Shown here one piece after another: positions 39,281 to 47,917 of a stretch of DNA of 64,000 nt (positions are counted from its first letter, which is position 1; every line of letters begins with the position of its first letter). A model generated the notes under the pieces. That model had not been told where the DNA came from, searched no databases, and saw only the letters and a list, made by a program, of their open reading frames with translations. This stretch comes from DASYLJ01 sp964404165. Its GTDB lineage: Bacteria > Desulfobacterota > Binatia > DP-6. Both the position numbers and the translations under genes were made by a program. The stretch lies in NCBI GenBank assembly GCA_964404165.1, contig CAYOIZ010000016.1, forward strand, positions 1 through 64,000, written 5' to 3'.

Positions 39281-40872
39281 CCGACGTCGTGGTCATCGGC
39301 TCGGGGCCCGGGGGCGTCAACGCCGCCGTGCCGCTGGTGGCAGCCGGGCTGCGGGTGGTCATGCTCGACTACGGCAACACCGACACGCGCTACGCGCCGC
39401 TCATCCCGCACCGCGACTTCACCGACATCCGGCGTGGCGATCCGTCGCAGCACCGCTACTTCCTGGGCGATCGCTTCGAGGGCATCCCGTTCGGCCCGGT
39501 GAAGGTCGGCGCCCAGCTGACGCCGCCGCGCATGCACATCCTCGCCGATGCACCGCAGCGCATCCCCGTCGACTCGCCGTCGTTCGCGGTGTCGATCAGC
39601 CTGGCGCGCGGCGGGCTCGGTGCCGGCTGGAGCGCCGGTGTGTTCCCCTTCACCGACGGCGAGCTCGGCGACATGGGGCTCGGCACGGTCGACCTGCAGC
39701 CGCACTACGACGCGGTGGCGGCGCGCATCGGCGTCGCGGGCGAGCGCGACGATCTGCTGCCGTTCCTGCCGCCGAGCCCGTCGCTCCTGCCCGCCCTGGA
39801 CGTCGACACCGGTGCCGAGGCGCTGCTCGCACGCTACGGCCGGCGCCGCGCGGCGCTCAACGCCGACGGCTTCTTCCTGGGGCGCACGCGGCTCGCCGTG
39901 TGCACCCAGCCGTACCGCGCTCGTGGCCCCGAGGGCTATCTCGACATGGCCTACTGGGCCGACCTCGACCGCAGCATCTACCGGCCGCAGTGGACGCTCG
40001 AGGAGCTGCAGCGCGCCCCGAACTTCACCTACCTCGACCGTCGCTTCGTGGAGCGCTTCACCGAGGACGGCGACGTCGTGCGCATCCAGGCGACGCACGC
40101 CGACACCGGGGCTGCCGAGGTGCACGAGGCGCGCGCGCTGGTGATGGCCGCCGGCACGATCGGCTCGACGCGGCTCGTGCTGCGCGCGCTCGAGCGCTAC
40201 GACACCCCCGTCCCGATCCTGTGCAATCCCTACAGCTACGTGCCGACGGTGAACCTCAACACGCTCGGCCGGCCGGTGCGCGACCGCCGTCACAGCCTGG
40301 CCCAGCTCACCGCCATGGTCCGCACCGCCGGTGTGCGGCCGCGGCTCCTGCAGGCGCAGGTGTTCTCGTACCGCTCGCTGCTGACCTTCAAGCTCATGAA
40401 GGAGTCGCCGCTGGCGTGTCCGCGGTCGCTGGCGGTGCTGCGCCTCCTGATGCCGCACCTGGCCGTCCTCGGCATCAACCACGAGGACCGACCGACGCCC
40501 GACAAGACCTGCACGCTCCGCCGGGGCACGCCCGATCGGCTCGAGGTGCGCTACCGCCCCACCGGCGACGAGACGCGCACGCAGCGTGCCGACGAGCGTT
40601 CCGTGCTGCGCTTCTTCCGGCGGCTCGGCTGCCTGCCGCTCAAGACGGTGCGGCCGGGCGAGGGTGCCAGCCTGCACTACGCCGGCGCCTTCCCGATCCG
40701 TCCCGACGGCGGCGACCTCACCTGCGACCGCGACGGCCGCCTGCGCGCGACCCGCAACGTCTACCTGGCCGACGGCTCGGTGTTCCCGTGGATCCCGCCG
40801 AAGGGGCTCACCTTCAACATCATGGCGAACGCCGATCGCGTCGGCACGCTGCTGGCGAGACGGCTCGCATGA
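39277..40872 (+). CDS. GMC-like FAD-dependent oxidoreductase
   Basis: 531 residues. The N-terminal Rossmann motif is VVVIGSGPGGVNAAVPLVAAGLRV, with acid-tipped strand end LDYG. LARGGLGAGWSAGVFPFTDGEL and VMAAGTIGSTRLVLRAL are FAD-site elements, and the C-terminal block VYLADGSVFPWIPPKGLTFNIMANADRVG matches the GMC C-domain ending. The classical His-His/Asn active-site pair is not obvious. Substrate unknown, perhaps an alcohol on a lipid or sugar. Coupled by ATGA overlaps to the gene before and the epimerase after it. Confidence 0.85.
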   Translation: MTDVVVIGSGPGGVNAAVPLVAAGLRVVMLDYGNTDTRYAPLIPHRDFTDIRRGDPSQHRYFLGDRFEGIPFGPVKVGAQLTPPRMHILADAPQRIPVDSPSFAVSISLARGGLGAGWSAGVFPFTDGELGDMGLGTVDLQPHYDAVAARIGVAGERDDLLPFLPPSPSLLPALDVDTGAEALLARYGRRRAALNADGFFLGRTRLAVCTQPYRARGPEGYLDMAYWADLDRSIYRPQWTLEELQRAPNFTYLDRRFVERFTEDGDVVRIQATHADTGAAEVHEARALVMAAGTIGSTRLVLRALERYDTPVPILCNPYSYVPTVNLNTLGRPVRDRRHSLAQLTAMVRTAGVRPRLLQAQVFSYRSLLTFKLMKESPLACPRSLAVLRLLMPHLAVLGINHEDRPTPDKTCTLRRGTPDRLEVRYRPTGDETRTQRADERSVLRFFRRLGCLPLKTVRPGEGASLHYAGAFPIRPDGGDLTCDRDGRLRATRNVYLADGSVFPWIPPKGLTFNIMANADRVGTLLARRLA

Positions 40873-41738
40873 CGACGGTGGCCGTCACCGGGGCGGCCGG
40901 GTATCTCGGCCGCCCGCTGTGTGCGCACCTGGCACGACGCGGCTTCGCGGTGCGCGCGCTGGTGCGCGATCCGGCGTCCTTCGCGATGCCGGGCGTGCAG
41001 GCGGGACGCTGCGAGCTGCCCGACGTCCTCGACACCGCCCTGCTCGCGGGCGTCGACGCCGTGGTGCACGCGGCCTACGCCACCCGCGAGCCCGACGTCG
41101 ACCGCGCGCGCCGCGTGAACGAGGACGGTACCCGTCGCGTGCTCGACGCCGCGCGTACCGCCGGCGTGGGGCGCGTCGTCTTCGTCTCCACGATCGACGC
41201 CCGCCCCGACGCCCCGAGCTACTATGCGCGCAGCAAGCACGTGCTCGAGGGGTTGCTCTCGCCGGAGCGTGACCTCGTCCTGCGCCCGGGCTTCATCCTG
41301 TCGGCCGAGGGTCGGGGGCGGTTCCAGGAGCTGGTCGCGGCCATGCGCAGTACGCATGTCGTGCCGCTGTTCGGTGGCGGCCACCAGCCGCTGCAGACGG
41401 TGCACGTCGACGACGTCTGCGAGGCGATCGCACGGGCGATCGAGCGCGGCCTGACGGGGGCGGTCAACGTCGCCGAGCCGGACCCGGTGTCGCTCGGGAC
41501 GTTCCTGCGCATGACGGCCGCTCGCGCGCGGGTGCGGGTGCTGTTCGTGCCGCTGCCGTTCGGGCCGGTGCTGGCGGGGCTGCGGGTCGTCGAGGCGTTA
41601 CGCCTGCCCTTCCCGCTGCGCTCGGAGAGCCTCCTCGGCATGCGCGGGCTGCGTGTCGTGCCGGTCGCGGACGACCTGGCGCGGCTCGATCTCCGGGTGC
41701 GTCCGGCGGCCGAGAGCCTCGCGGCGATCTTCCCGTAA
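40869..41738 (+). CDS. NAD(P)-dependent epimerase/dehydratase (extended SDR)
   Basis: 289 residues. The nucleotide-binding motif is VAVTGAAGYLGRPLCAHL; VVHAAYAT and the active-site pattern FVSTIDA followed by SYYARSKHVLEGLL (Tyr-x3-Lys) are intact, with PGFILSAEGRGRF and LQTVHVDDVCEAIARAI completing an extended SDR. The substrate may be a nucleotide sugar or a steroid-like alcohol; the GMC neighbour makes a hydroxy-lipid or sugar pathway plausible. ATGA overlap with the oxidoreductase. Confidence 0.88.
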   Translation: MTTVAVTGAAGYLGRPLCAHLARRGFAVRALVRDPASFAMPGVQAGRCELPDVLDTALLAGVDAVVHAAYATREPDVDRARRVNEDGTRRVLDAARTAGVGRVVFVSTIDARPDAPSYYARSKHVLEGLLSPERDLVLRPGFILSAEGRGRFQELVAAMRSTHVVPLFGGGHQPLQTVHVDDVCEAIARAIERGLTGAVNVAEPDPVSLGTFLRMTAARARVRVLFVPLPFGPVLAGLRVVEALRLPFPLRSESLLGMRGLRVVPVADDLARLDLRVRPAAESLAAIFP

Positions 41739-41764
41739 CCCGACCCGGCTGCTAGACCCGGCGC

Positions 41765-42001
41765 GTGCCGCCCCCCGCCGGACCTGGCCCCGTCGCCGCC
41801 GTCCATCGCATCACGATCGTGACGGCGCTGCTCGGTGCCCTGGCCTACCTGGCCTGGGAGGTGAACCAGGTGCTCTCCGGTGGGGGCGGTCTGGCCGTGC
41901 TGCGGGCCGTGATCGCGCTCGCCGTGACGGTCGGCATCGCGGTCTACCTGCGCAGCCTGCGCGGGCTGGCCGCGAAGCTCACGCCGCGTGGCGGCGCCTG
42001 A
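41765..42001 (+). CDS. Small two-helix membrane protein
   Basis: 78 residues from GTG 41765. Two membrane segments, ITIVTALLGALAYLAWEV and VLRAVIALAVTVGIAVYL, separated by a Gly-rich turn (SGGGG), with a basic C-terminus (KLTPRGGA). No family recognised. It sits between the epimerase and the membrane glycosyltransferase on the same strand. Confidence 0.6.
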   Translation: MPPPAGPGPVAAVHRITIVTALLGALAYLAWEVNQVLSGGGGLAVLRAVIALAVTVGIAVYLRSLRGLAAKLTPRGGA

Positions 42002-42045
42002 CGCGGTTGTCGTCCCGCCCTCCGGCGTGTTAACCGCGCGACGCC

Positions 42046-43560
42046 GTGCCCGCCGCTCGCGAACCCTTCACGTCGCGCGACGTGATCCTCGCCCTGTCGC
42101 TGATGGGCGTCGGCCTGGCGCTGCGCGCCGCCCTCTGGAGCGGCTACGGCCTCGGCGACGATCCCATCCTGAAGGCGCAGTTCGTGGCGATCATCCGCGA
42201 CGGGCGCTTCATCCCCGACAACCAGGGCTACCGCGTCACCTGGTGGCTGCCGACGCTGATCTCGACCCGACTCCTCGGCATCAACGAGCTCGGTCTGATC
42301 CTGCCGATCACGCTGGCGTCGACGCTCGGCATCGGCGCCGTCTATGCCATCGGCCACCAGCTCTACGGTCGGGTCGGCGCCGTCATCGCCGCCCTGCTGC
42401 TCGTCGTCCATCCGTTCGACGTGGCGTGGGCGACGATGCTCTCGTCCGACTACGTCTGCTCGCTCGCCTCCGCGATCACGATGTGGTGCGTGCTGCGGGC
42501 GACGTCGCACCCCGACGTCGCGGTGCGGCGGCGGGCATGGGCAGGCGCCGTCATCGCGTTCGTGGCGGCCTATCACGCGAAGGTCTCGGCGGCGGTGCTG
42601 GTGGTGCCGATCGCGGCCATCCTCGCCATGCGCCGGCGCGACCTCGGCCGCGAGCTGTGGACGGCGGTCCGCTGGGGGGCCGTGCTGGGCGGCCTCGTGC
42701 TCGTCGTCTACTGGGCGCTGTCCGGCAATCCGCTGGCGCCGCTCGAGCTCGAGGTGCGCTTCCAGGGACTCACGGGTCCGAACGCGGTGCACCGGCTCGC
42801 CACGCGCGGAACCTTCGAGATCTATCCGCGCATGCTCTTCGAGCGCGGGCCCACCGGCGGCTTCGTCTACGGGCTCTATCCCCACGCGTTCGTCGTCCTG
42901 CTGCTGCTCGGCTGGACCCTGAAGCTGCGCACGGCGCCGGAGGCGTTGTGGTGGCTCGTGGTGGTGTTCCTCGCCATGGAGCTCAACGTGCAGCGCGCCG
43001 AGGGTCAGTGGGTGGCGGGCTTCCGCAACGTCCGCCACCTGCACGGCATCGCGTATCCGCTGGTGCTGGTCCTGGCCGGCTATCTGGCGTCGCTGTATCG
43101 ACGCTGGCCCCCCGTCGGCGGGGTGGTGGTCGCGGGCCTCGTGGCGATGAGCCTGTGGGAGGCGGTGCCGCTGGCGCGTTCCTTCGGCCCGACCTTCCAC
43201 GATCGCGGCAGGATGGCCGCCGAGCTGTTGAAGCTGCCGCCCGGCACCATCACCGGCGACGTCGCCATGCACATGCGCTGGGATCTCGACTACTGGCCGG
43301 CGACGGGCTGGCGCTACGTCGAGCTGGACAACAACGCCGGGGCGCGCAAGGCGCAGCTGGAAGCCGTCACCGAGGGCTACGTGCTGACGGGGATGGGCCA
43401 GGAGCCGTTCTACGGCTGTCATCCATGCATCGTGCGAGCCGCGGAGCTGCCGCCGGATCGCTTCGAGCTGTTGCTGGAGCTGCCGGGTCCCGATGGCGAC
43501 GGTCCCGTCTGGCGGCCGGAGCGTGCGCGCCTGTGGAAGGTGCGCAGTGGTTCCGGGTGA
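42046..43560 (+). CDS. Membrane glycosyltransferase, GT39/ArnT-like
   Basis: 504 residues from GTG 42046 with about ten hydrophobic segments. The first periplasmic loop has the acidic motif YGLGDDPILKAQF, the DD/DE position used by GT-C enzymes (PMT, ArnT) to bind lipid-linked sugar. The second loop region has QGYRVTWWLPTL. The soluble C-terminus contains TGMGQEPFYGCHPCIV with a Cys pair. It probably transfers a sugar from a polyprenyl-phosphate donor on the outer face of the inner membrane (family knowledge). It overlaps the convergent CDP-diacylglycerol pyrophosphatase gene by 194 bp. Confidence 0.85.
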   Translation: MPAAREPFTSRDVILALSLMGVGLALRAALWSGYGLGDDPILKAQFVAIIRDGRFIPDNQGYRVTWWLPTLISTRLLGINELGLILPITLASTLGIGAVYAIGHQLYGRVGAVIAALLLVVHPFDVAWATMLSSDYVCSLASAITMWCVLRATSHPDVAVRRRAWAGAVIAFVAAYHAKVSAAVLVVPIAAILAMRRRDLGRELWTAVRWGAVLGGLVLVVYWALSGNPLAPLELEVRFQGLTGPNAVHRLATRGTFEIYPRMLFERGPTGGFVYGLYPHAFVVLLLLGWTLKLRTAPEALWWLVVVFLAMELNVQRAEGQWVAGFRNVRHLHGIAYPLVLVLAGYLASLYRRWPPVGGVVVAGLVAMSLWEAVPLARSFGPTFHDRGRMAAELLKLPPGTITGDVAMHMRWDLDYWPATGWRYVELDNNAGARKAQLEAVTEGYVLTGMGQEPFYGCHPCIVRAAELPPDRFELLLELPGPDGDGPVWRPERARLWKVRSGSG

Positions 43561-44203
43561 ACGCCTGCGGTGAGGTCTCGTCGGTGAGGACGACCCGATA
43601 GCCACCCGCGCGGCGCCGCGTGACGAGCATGCCGTGGACGCCGATGGCGGCGGGCCCGACGCGTTCGGTGCCGGCCGTGAAGACGCGCTCCAGGTCTGGC
43701 AGGTGGAGCACGATGGTGCCGGTCATCGCCTCGAGCCGGTCCTGCGCGTCCGCCTTCAGCCGCAGGATGTGGACGTGCATCTGGTTCTGCGTGCGGGCGT
43801 CGTCGGGATTGATGGCGAGCGCGATCTCGAGCTCGTCGGGGATGCGCTCGCGGGCGATCCGCCACGCGAACGGCCAGATGGCGTCGGGCCGCGCCGGATC
43901 CTCGATGCCGGTGACGCGCGTGCGCGGTATCGCGAGGCCGGCGGTGAAGCCGCCGTCGCAGCCGCACATCGTCATGTCGCGGATGGCGACGAAGCGCTCC
44001 GTCACGCCCCAGACCACGTCGCCGTCGGGCGTCGCGGTGTCGCCGCAGCACGAGCGCGCGAACGCGGGGCAGGCGCAGTAGGCCGCCGCGGCGTCGGGGC
44101 GATCGATGCACGTCGCGACGATCTGCCACAGCGCGTCCGGCGGGTCGTCGGCGGCGCACGCGAGCCCGGCGTGCAGTGCCATGGCGAGCAGGAGCGTCCG
44201 CAT
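43367..44203 (-). CDS. cdh: CDP-diacylglycerol pyrophosphatase with antisense-derived C-terminal tail
   Basis: 278 residues. Signal or anchor segment (LLLAMALHAGLACA), then the HIT-like Cdh pattern: LWQIVATCIDR, FVAIRDMTMCGC, TRVTGIEDPA, WPFAWRIARERI, and the catalytic region INPDDARTQNQMHVHILRL (His-x-His). Hydrolyses CDP-diacylglycerol to phosphatidate and CMP on the membrane. The family's usual end falls near residue ~217 (PQAFTRNHC); the last ~60 residues are Ala/Pro/Arg-rich, read from the antisense of the GT39 gene and look like loss of the original stop. Last gene of the minus-strand sugar operon. Confidence 0.85.
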   Translation of the reverse strand: MRTLLLAMALHAGLACAADDPPDALWQIVATCIDRPDAAAAYCACPAFARSCCGDTATPDGDVVWGVTERFVAIRDMTMCGCDGGFTAGLAIPRTRVTGIEDPARPDAIWPFAWRIARERIPDELEIALAINPDDARTQNQMHVHILRLKADAQDRLEAMTGTIVLHLPDLERVFTAGTERVGPAAIGVHGMLVTRRRAGGYRVVLTDETSPQAFTRNHCAPSTGAHAPAARRDRRHRDPAAPATARSDPAAAPRLARCMDDSRRTAPGPSPSARSPR

Positions 44204-44212
44204 GGGGGACGT

Positions 44213-45205
44213 CTACCGCAGCCGCGCCCGGTACGTCGCCAGCACCGTCGGTCGCGCCCGCAGCCACTCGACGGTGCGCGCGAACCCGTCGGCGAAGCTG
44301 GTGCGCGCCGCCCAGCCGAGGTCGGCGCGGATCGCGCGCGGATCGGACACCCATACGCTGGTGTCCCAGGTGCGGTCGGCCATCGCCCCCCACTGCGGCT
44401 CGACGGCGAGGCCGAGCGTGCGTCGCGCTACCTCGACGACGTCGCGCAGCGTCGTCTGCGTGCCGCTGCCGACGTTCCACACCGCGCCCGGCGTGCCCTT
44501 CGTGGCCGCCAGCACGAACGCGTCACAGACGTCGTCGACGTGCACCCAGTCGCGGGCGGTGTCGGGTTGGGTGAGCGGGGGCAGGGTGCCGTCGAGCCCG
44601 CGCACGATCAGCGTCGGGACGAGACGGTTCGGCTCCTCCCACGGCCCGTACGCGGTGTAGAGGCGCAGCGTCGACCAGCGCCGGCCGTCACGCAACGCCC
44701 AGTGCCGCACCAGGTGGGTCGCCGCGGCCTTCGTCCACGCGTAGTCGCTGTTCGGGTCGAGGACGTCGTGCTCGTCGGGCGCATGGTCCTTGACGCCGTA
44801 CTCCGACGACGAGCCGGTGTTGACGAGGACGGGTACCTCGGCCGCTCTGCACGCGGTGGCCAGCGCCAGCGTGCCGAGGACGTTGGTGCGCACGATCGCG
44901 TCGGCGTCGCGCTGCCACGAGTAGGCGCCGTGCACGGCCAGGTGGAACACCCAGTCCGGCTGCACGCGCGCCACGAGGGCGGTCACCGCCGCGGTGTCGG
45001 TCAGTTCGACGGTGTGACGCGTGACGGACGCGCCGAGCTCCTCGAGGCGCCACGGATCGTGCCCCTCCCGGACCAGGCAGTGCACGGCGTGTCCATCGTG
45101 CAGCAGCCGTCGCGCGAGGTTGGCTCCGACGAAGCCCGTGGCGCCGGTGAGGAGCGCCGTCGTCAGGCGATGCTCCGGTAGTCGAACACGTCGAGGTACT
45201 GCCAC
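44213..45205 (-). CDS. NAD-dependent sugar epimerase/dehydratase
   Basis: 330 residues if started at GTG 45205, overlapping the sulfotransferase gene by 43 bp. Homology would favour CTG 45166 (317 residues, MTTALLTGATGFVGANL start), whose CTGA overlaps the sulfotransferase stop. Extended SDR with TGATGFVGANLARRL, VFHLAVHGAYS, TGSSSEYG and the Tyr-x3-Lys in DYAWTKAAATHLVRHW, then TLRLYTAYGPWEEPNRLVP and DWVHVDDVCDAFVLA. Closest in style to GDP- or CDP-sugar dehydratases and reductases. It probably supplies the sugar of the surrounding operon. Confidence 0.9.
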   Translation of the reverse strand: MAVPRRVRLPEHRLTTALLTGATGFVGANLARRLLHDGHAVHCLVREGHDPWRLEELGASVTRHTVELTDTAAVTALVARVQPDWVFHLAVHGAYSWQRDADAIVRTNVLGTLALATACRAAEVPVLVNTGSSSEYGVKDHAPDEHDVLDPNSDYAWTKAAATHLVRHWALRDGRRWSTLRLYTAYGPWEEPNRLVPTLIVRGLDGTLPPLTQPDTARDWVHVDDVCDAFVLAATKGTPGAVWNVGSGTQTTLRDVVEVARRTLGLAVEPQWGAMADRTWDTSVWVSDPRAIRADLGWAARTSFADGFARTVEWLRARPTVLATYRARLR

Positions 45206-46086
45206 ACGCGCTGGCGGACGTCGTCACGCTCCGCCGCGGTGAGGCTCTGGACCTCCTTGGCGTTCTGCTCCGGCGTCGGCACGCGGATCGTGCCCCACGG
45301 ATACACCTCGGTGAGCGCGTTGCCGTTCCAGCTCGGTACCTTCAGCGACGGCGCGGCGGGGTCGATGCCGAGCGCGTCGCAGACCGGCTTCAGCGCCGCG
45401 ACCGAGTCGCGCATCACGTCCTCCGTGCGCACGATGTGCAGCCGCTTCGGAAAGCGCTCGCGCGCGAGCAGCGCGTGGTACTGGTTGATCGTCCACTGGA
45501 AGACGTACTTGTCGAGCGACAGCGGCACCGGGCGCTTCTTCGTGTCGGCATAGGCCGACCACGGATTGCGCACGACGTGCAGCACGTGCGCGTTCGGCAT
45601 GTCGGTCAGTATCTGCGCCGCGTCGACCGTGATGATCGGGCTGTAGCCGACGTGGATCGTCTCGCGGCCGCTGCGGTTGAAGTCCTTCCAGACGTCGAAC
45701 GTGGCGCGGAAGAACGCCGCCATGTTGTTGGCGCGGGAGCGGCCCGTCGCGGCGATGATCTCGGCGTAGCGCTGTCCGCGCTCGACGTCGGACATGTCGA
45801 ACGGCACGTGCCGGAACTTGCTCACGTGCGGCGTGCGCGAGCGCACCTTGCCCTCCTCGTCGATGATGGCGTGGAAGTCCTCGGCGGGCGTGGCGTCGAG
45901 CGCGAAGACGGGCCAGCGGTACTTCACGGGGAACATCGCCGACATCTGGTCGTTCACGAGCCGCGTCCCGATCTGGGACTCGAACGGGTAGACGAACAGC
46001 TCGGGGTGGCCGTCGAGGAAGCGGTGCGTGGTGTTGCCGCCGTTCTCGTACATGGCGCCGATCATCAGGAGGCGGAAGTCGCTCAT
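45163..46086 (-). CDS. Sulfotransferase-family protein
   Basis: 307 residues. The N-terminal LLMIGAMYENGGNTTHRFLDGHPELFVYPFESQ corresponds to the PAPS 5'-phosphosulfate loop region (here GAMYENGGNT, looser than the classical PKSGTT), and VLHVVRNPWSAYADTKKR is the 3'-phosphate motif (RNPWS). It likely sulfates a glycan or lipid using PAPS. Coupled by an ATGA overlap to the TIGR03032 gene before it, a pairing seen in other surface-sugar clusters. Confidence 0.85.
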   Translation of the reverse strand: MSDFRLLMIGAMYENGGNTTHRFLDGHPELFVYPFESQIGTRLVNDQMSAMFPVKYRWPVFALDATPAEDFHAIIDEEGKVRSRTPHVSKFRHVPFDMSDVERGQRYAEIIAATGRSRANNMAAFFRATFDVWKDFNRSGRETIHVGYSPIITVDAAQILTDMPNAHVLHVVRNPWSAYADTKKRPVPLSLDKYVFQWTINQYHALLARERFPKRLHIVRTEDVMRDSVAALKPVCDALGIDPAAPSLKVPSWNGNALTEVYPWGTIRVPTPEQNAKEVQSLTAAERDDVRQRVWQYLDVFDYRSIA

Positions 46087-47234
46087 CGTGGTGCATCCTT
46101 TCCGGCGATCGTGGTGAAGCCCGCGAACAGGGCCTTCGTCCGCGCCGCCGCGAGCCGCCCGCGGGCGGCCAGGGGTAGTCCGGTGGTGAAGCGCTCGGGC
46201 AGGGGCTCGACGGCGAAGAGCTGGTTGCCCTCGGGCCAGACGAGGCTGCCGAGCAGGCGGCCGTCGCGCGTGTCGAGCACGTGCACGCCGCAGACGCAGC
46301 GCGCCGGGTCGAGCCCGGGCGCGTAGTGGTGGAATCGCGGGAGCACGCGTGACGTGCAGACGAACGCCAGGTGCTTGTGGAAGGCGAGCCCGCGCGTCCA
46401 GCCGGGCAGGGCGGTGACGGGCTCGTACCGCCCGCCGTCGCACACGCCGACGGTGCCGTAGCCGCTGTCGTCGACCCAGACCCGCCCCTGGTGCAGTCGT
46501 GCCGAGTGCGGTCGCGTGAGCCCGCGCACGACGACCTCGCGCGTGCGGCCCGAGAAGATGACGCCGCGTCGATCGACGGGGAAGTTGCGGTGACCGGGCC
46601 GGCGCGCGCCGGGGGCGTCGGCCGAGGCGGCGAAGAACGACGTCGCCAGCGTCGGCCCGGCGGCGATGGCGTTCAGCTGCAGGAAGTTCGGGCCGAAGCG
46701 CGGCCCGCGCGCGGTCTCGATGCTGCGCGGCCACCACACCCGCGTGTGGCTGCCGTCGGCGTCGATGCGGACGACGGCGTTCTGTCCCACCGCATTCGCA
46801 TGCAGCCGGCCGCCGATGAGCGCCAGGTCGTGCAGGTAGAGGCTGCCGGGCAGCAGCCGCGTGCGGACGGGAACGAGCGTGCGACCGGGCGCCCCCGGCG
46901 CCTTCGCGGGCACGAGGTCGACGATCTGGTTCGGGTTGCGCGTGCTGGCGACGTGCACGATGCCGCGCGCGTGATCCACGGCGAGCCCGTTCGGATGCGG
47001 AATCGGCAGGTGGGTGAGCTCCGGGCCGCGCGGGCCGCGGCGCAGTGCCAGCAGCAGATGCTCGTACTCGCGCGTCACGAGCAGCGTCAGGCGATGCTCG
47101 GCGAGGACGTCCCAGAACGCGCCACGGGCGCGATGCGCCAGCAGCCGCGGATCCACCGGGCCCTCGCCGGTCCACTGCACCGCCACCGCCGCCGGATCGC
47201 GCCAGGCGGCGTCGTGGCGTGCCGCTGCCGTCAC
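46083..47234 (-). CDS. TIGR03032/DUF4915-type protein
   Basis: 383 residues from GTG 47234 (GTGA overlap with the GT2 stop). A beta-propeller-like protein: LPIPHPNGLAVDHARGIVHVAST, GSLYLHDLALIGGRLHANAVGQNAVVRI, FGPNFLQLNAIA, TRPHSARLHQGRVWVDDSGYGTVGV, ALPGWTRGLAFHKHLAFVCTS, CVCGVHVLDTRDGRLLGSLVWP and GNQLFAVEPLP follow the TIGR03032 pattern. The function of that family is not established. Members occur beside sulfotransferases and glycosyltransferases, as here. No signal peptide is visible, so probably cytoplasmic. Confidence 0.85.
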   Translation of the reverse strand: MTAAARHDAAWRDPAAVAVQWTGEGPVDPRLLAHRARGAFWDVLAEHRLTLLVTREYEHLLLALRRGPRGPELTHLPIPHPNGLAVDHARGIVHVASTRNPNQIVDLVPAKAPGAPGRTLVPVRTRLLPGSLYLHDLALIGGRLHANAVGQNAVVRIDADGSHTRVWWPRSIETARGPRFGPNFLQLNAIAAGPTLATSFFAASADAPGARRPGHRNFPVDRRGVIFSGRTREVVVRGLTRPHSARLHQGRVWVDDSGYGTVGVCDGGRYEPVTALPGWTRGLAFHKHLAFVCTSRVLPRFHHYAPGLDPARCVCGVHVLDTRDGRLLGSLVWPEGNQLFAVEPLPERFTTGLPLAARGRLAAARTKALFAGFTTIAGKDAPR

Positions 47235-47917
47235 GCCGCGCGCCACAGCTCGATGGCTCCCAGGTACATGCGAAACGCCGAGCGCAGGTTCGTCGTCGAC
47301 TGGCCGCCGTGCCGGCGCGAGGAGAAGATCGGCACCTCCACCATGCGGTACTGCTCGCGCCGGCAGATCAGGTTGAACTCGGCGTCGATGAGGTCGTCGT
47401 CGCGCGTCAGGCCGAGCAGTCTGGTGGCGGTGCGCGGGAACACCTTGGGCGTGCCGTTGACGTCCCAGCACGACAGGTCGAAGAGCGCGCGGCACTCGAG
47501 GTTGTAGAGCAGCGAGCCCAGCCGTCGCGACCAGTGCTCGCGGATCTTGCGGTTCGCCTTCACCACGACGTCGGGGAAGGTCCGCGCGTAGAGCACCAGC
47601 AGGACCAGCTCCTCGGGCGTCGTGCGGGCGGAGTTGGTGTAGCAGAGGAGATCGCCGCGGGCGGCGGCGAGCCCGGCGCGGACGGCGCGTCCCCAGCCGC
47701 CGAGCTCGAGCCGGACGACGCGCACGCTCGGGTTGGCGTCGGCGAGCCGCTGGCAGATGGCGTCGGAGCCGTCGCGGCAGTTGTTCGGCACCAGGACGAT
47801 CTCCCAGGCGATGCCGCTGCGCTCGAGCGCGGTGACGTACTCGGCGACGATGGCCTCGACGTGCTCCGCCTGGTTGTAGACCGGCAGCACGATCGACGTC
47901 AGCGCGCCGGCGCTCAT
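47231..47917 (-). CDS. GT2-family glycosyltransferase
   Basis: 228 residues: a GT-A fold starting TSIVLPVYNQAEHVEAIVAEYV, with VLVPNNCRDGSDAIC (the first Asp region), GWGRAVRAGLAAARGDLLCYTNSA (where dolichol-phosphate mannosyltransferases have DAD, here YTNSA), and WDVNGTPKVFPR, then DLIDAEFNLICRR. The DPM1/polyprenyl-phosphate glycosyltransferase branch is the closest match, but the canonical DxD is replaced, so the donor and activity are uncertain. Overlaps its neighbours by ATGA and GTGA. Confidence 0.88.
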   Translation of the reverse strand: MSAGALTSIVLPVYNQAEHVEAIVAEYVTALERSGIAWEIVLVPNNCRDGSDAICQRLADANPSVRVVRLELGGWGRAVRAGLAAARGDLLCYTNSARTTPEELVLLVLYARTFPDVVVKANRKIREHWSRRLGSLLYNLECRALFDLSCWDVNGTPKVFPRTATRLLGLTRDDDLIDAEFNLICRREQYRMVEVPIFSSRRHGGQSTTNLRSAFRMYLGAIELWRAA

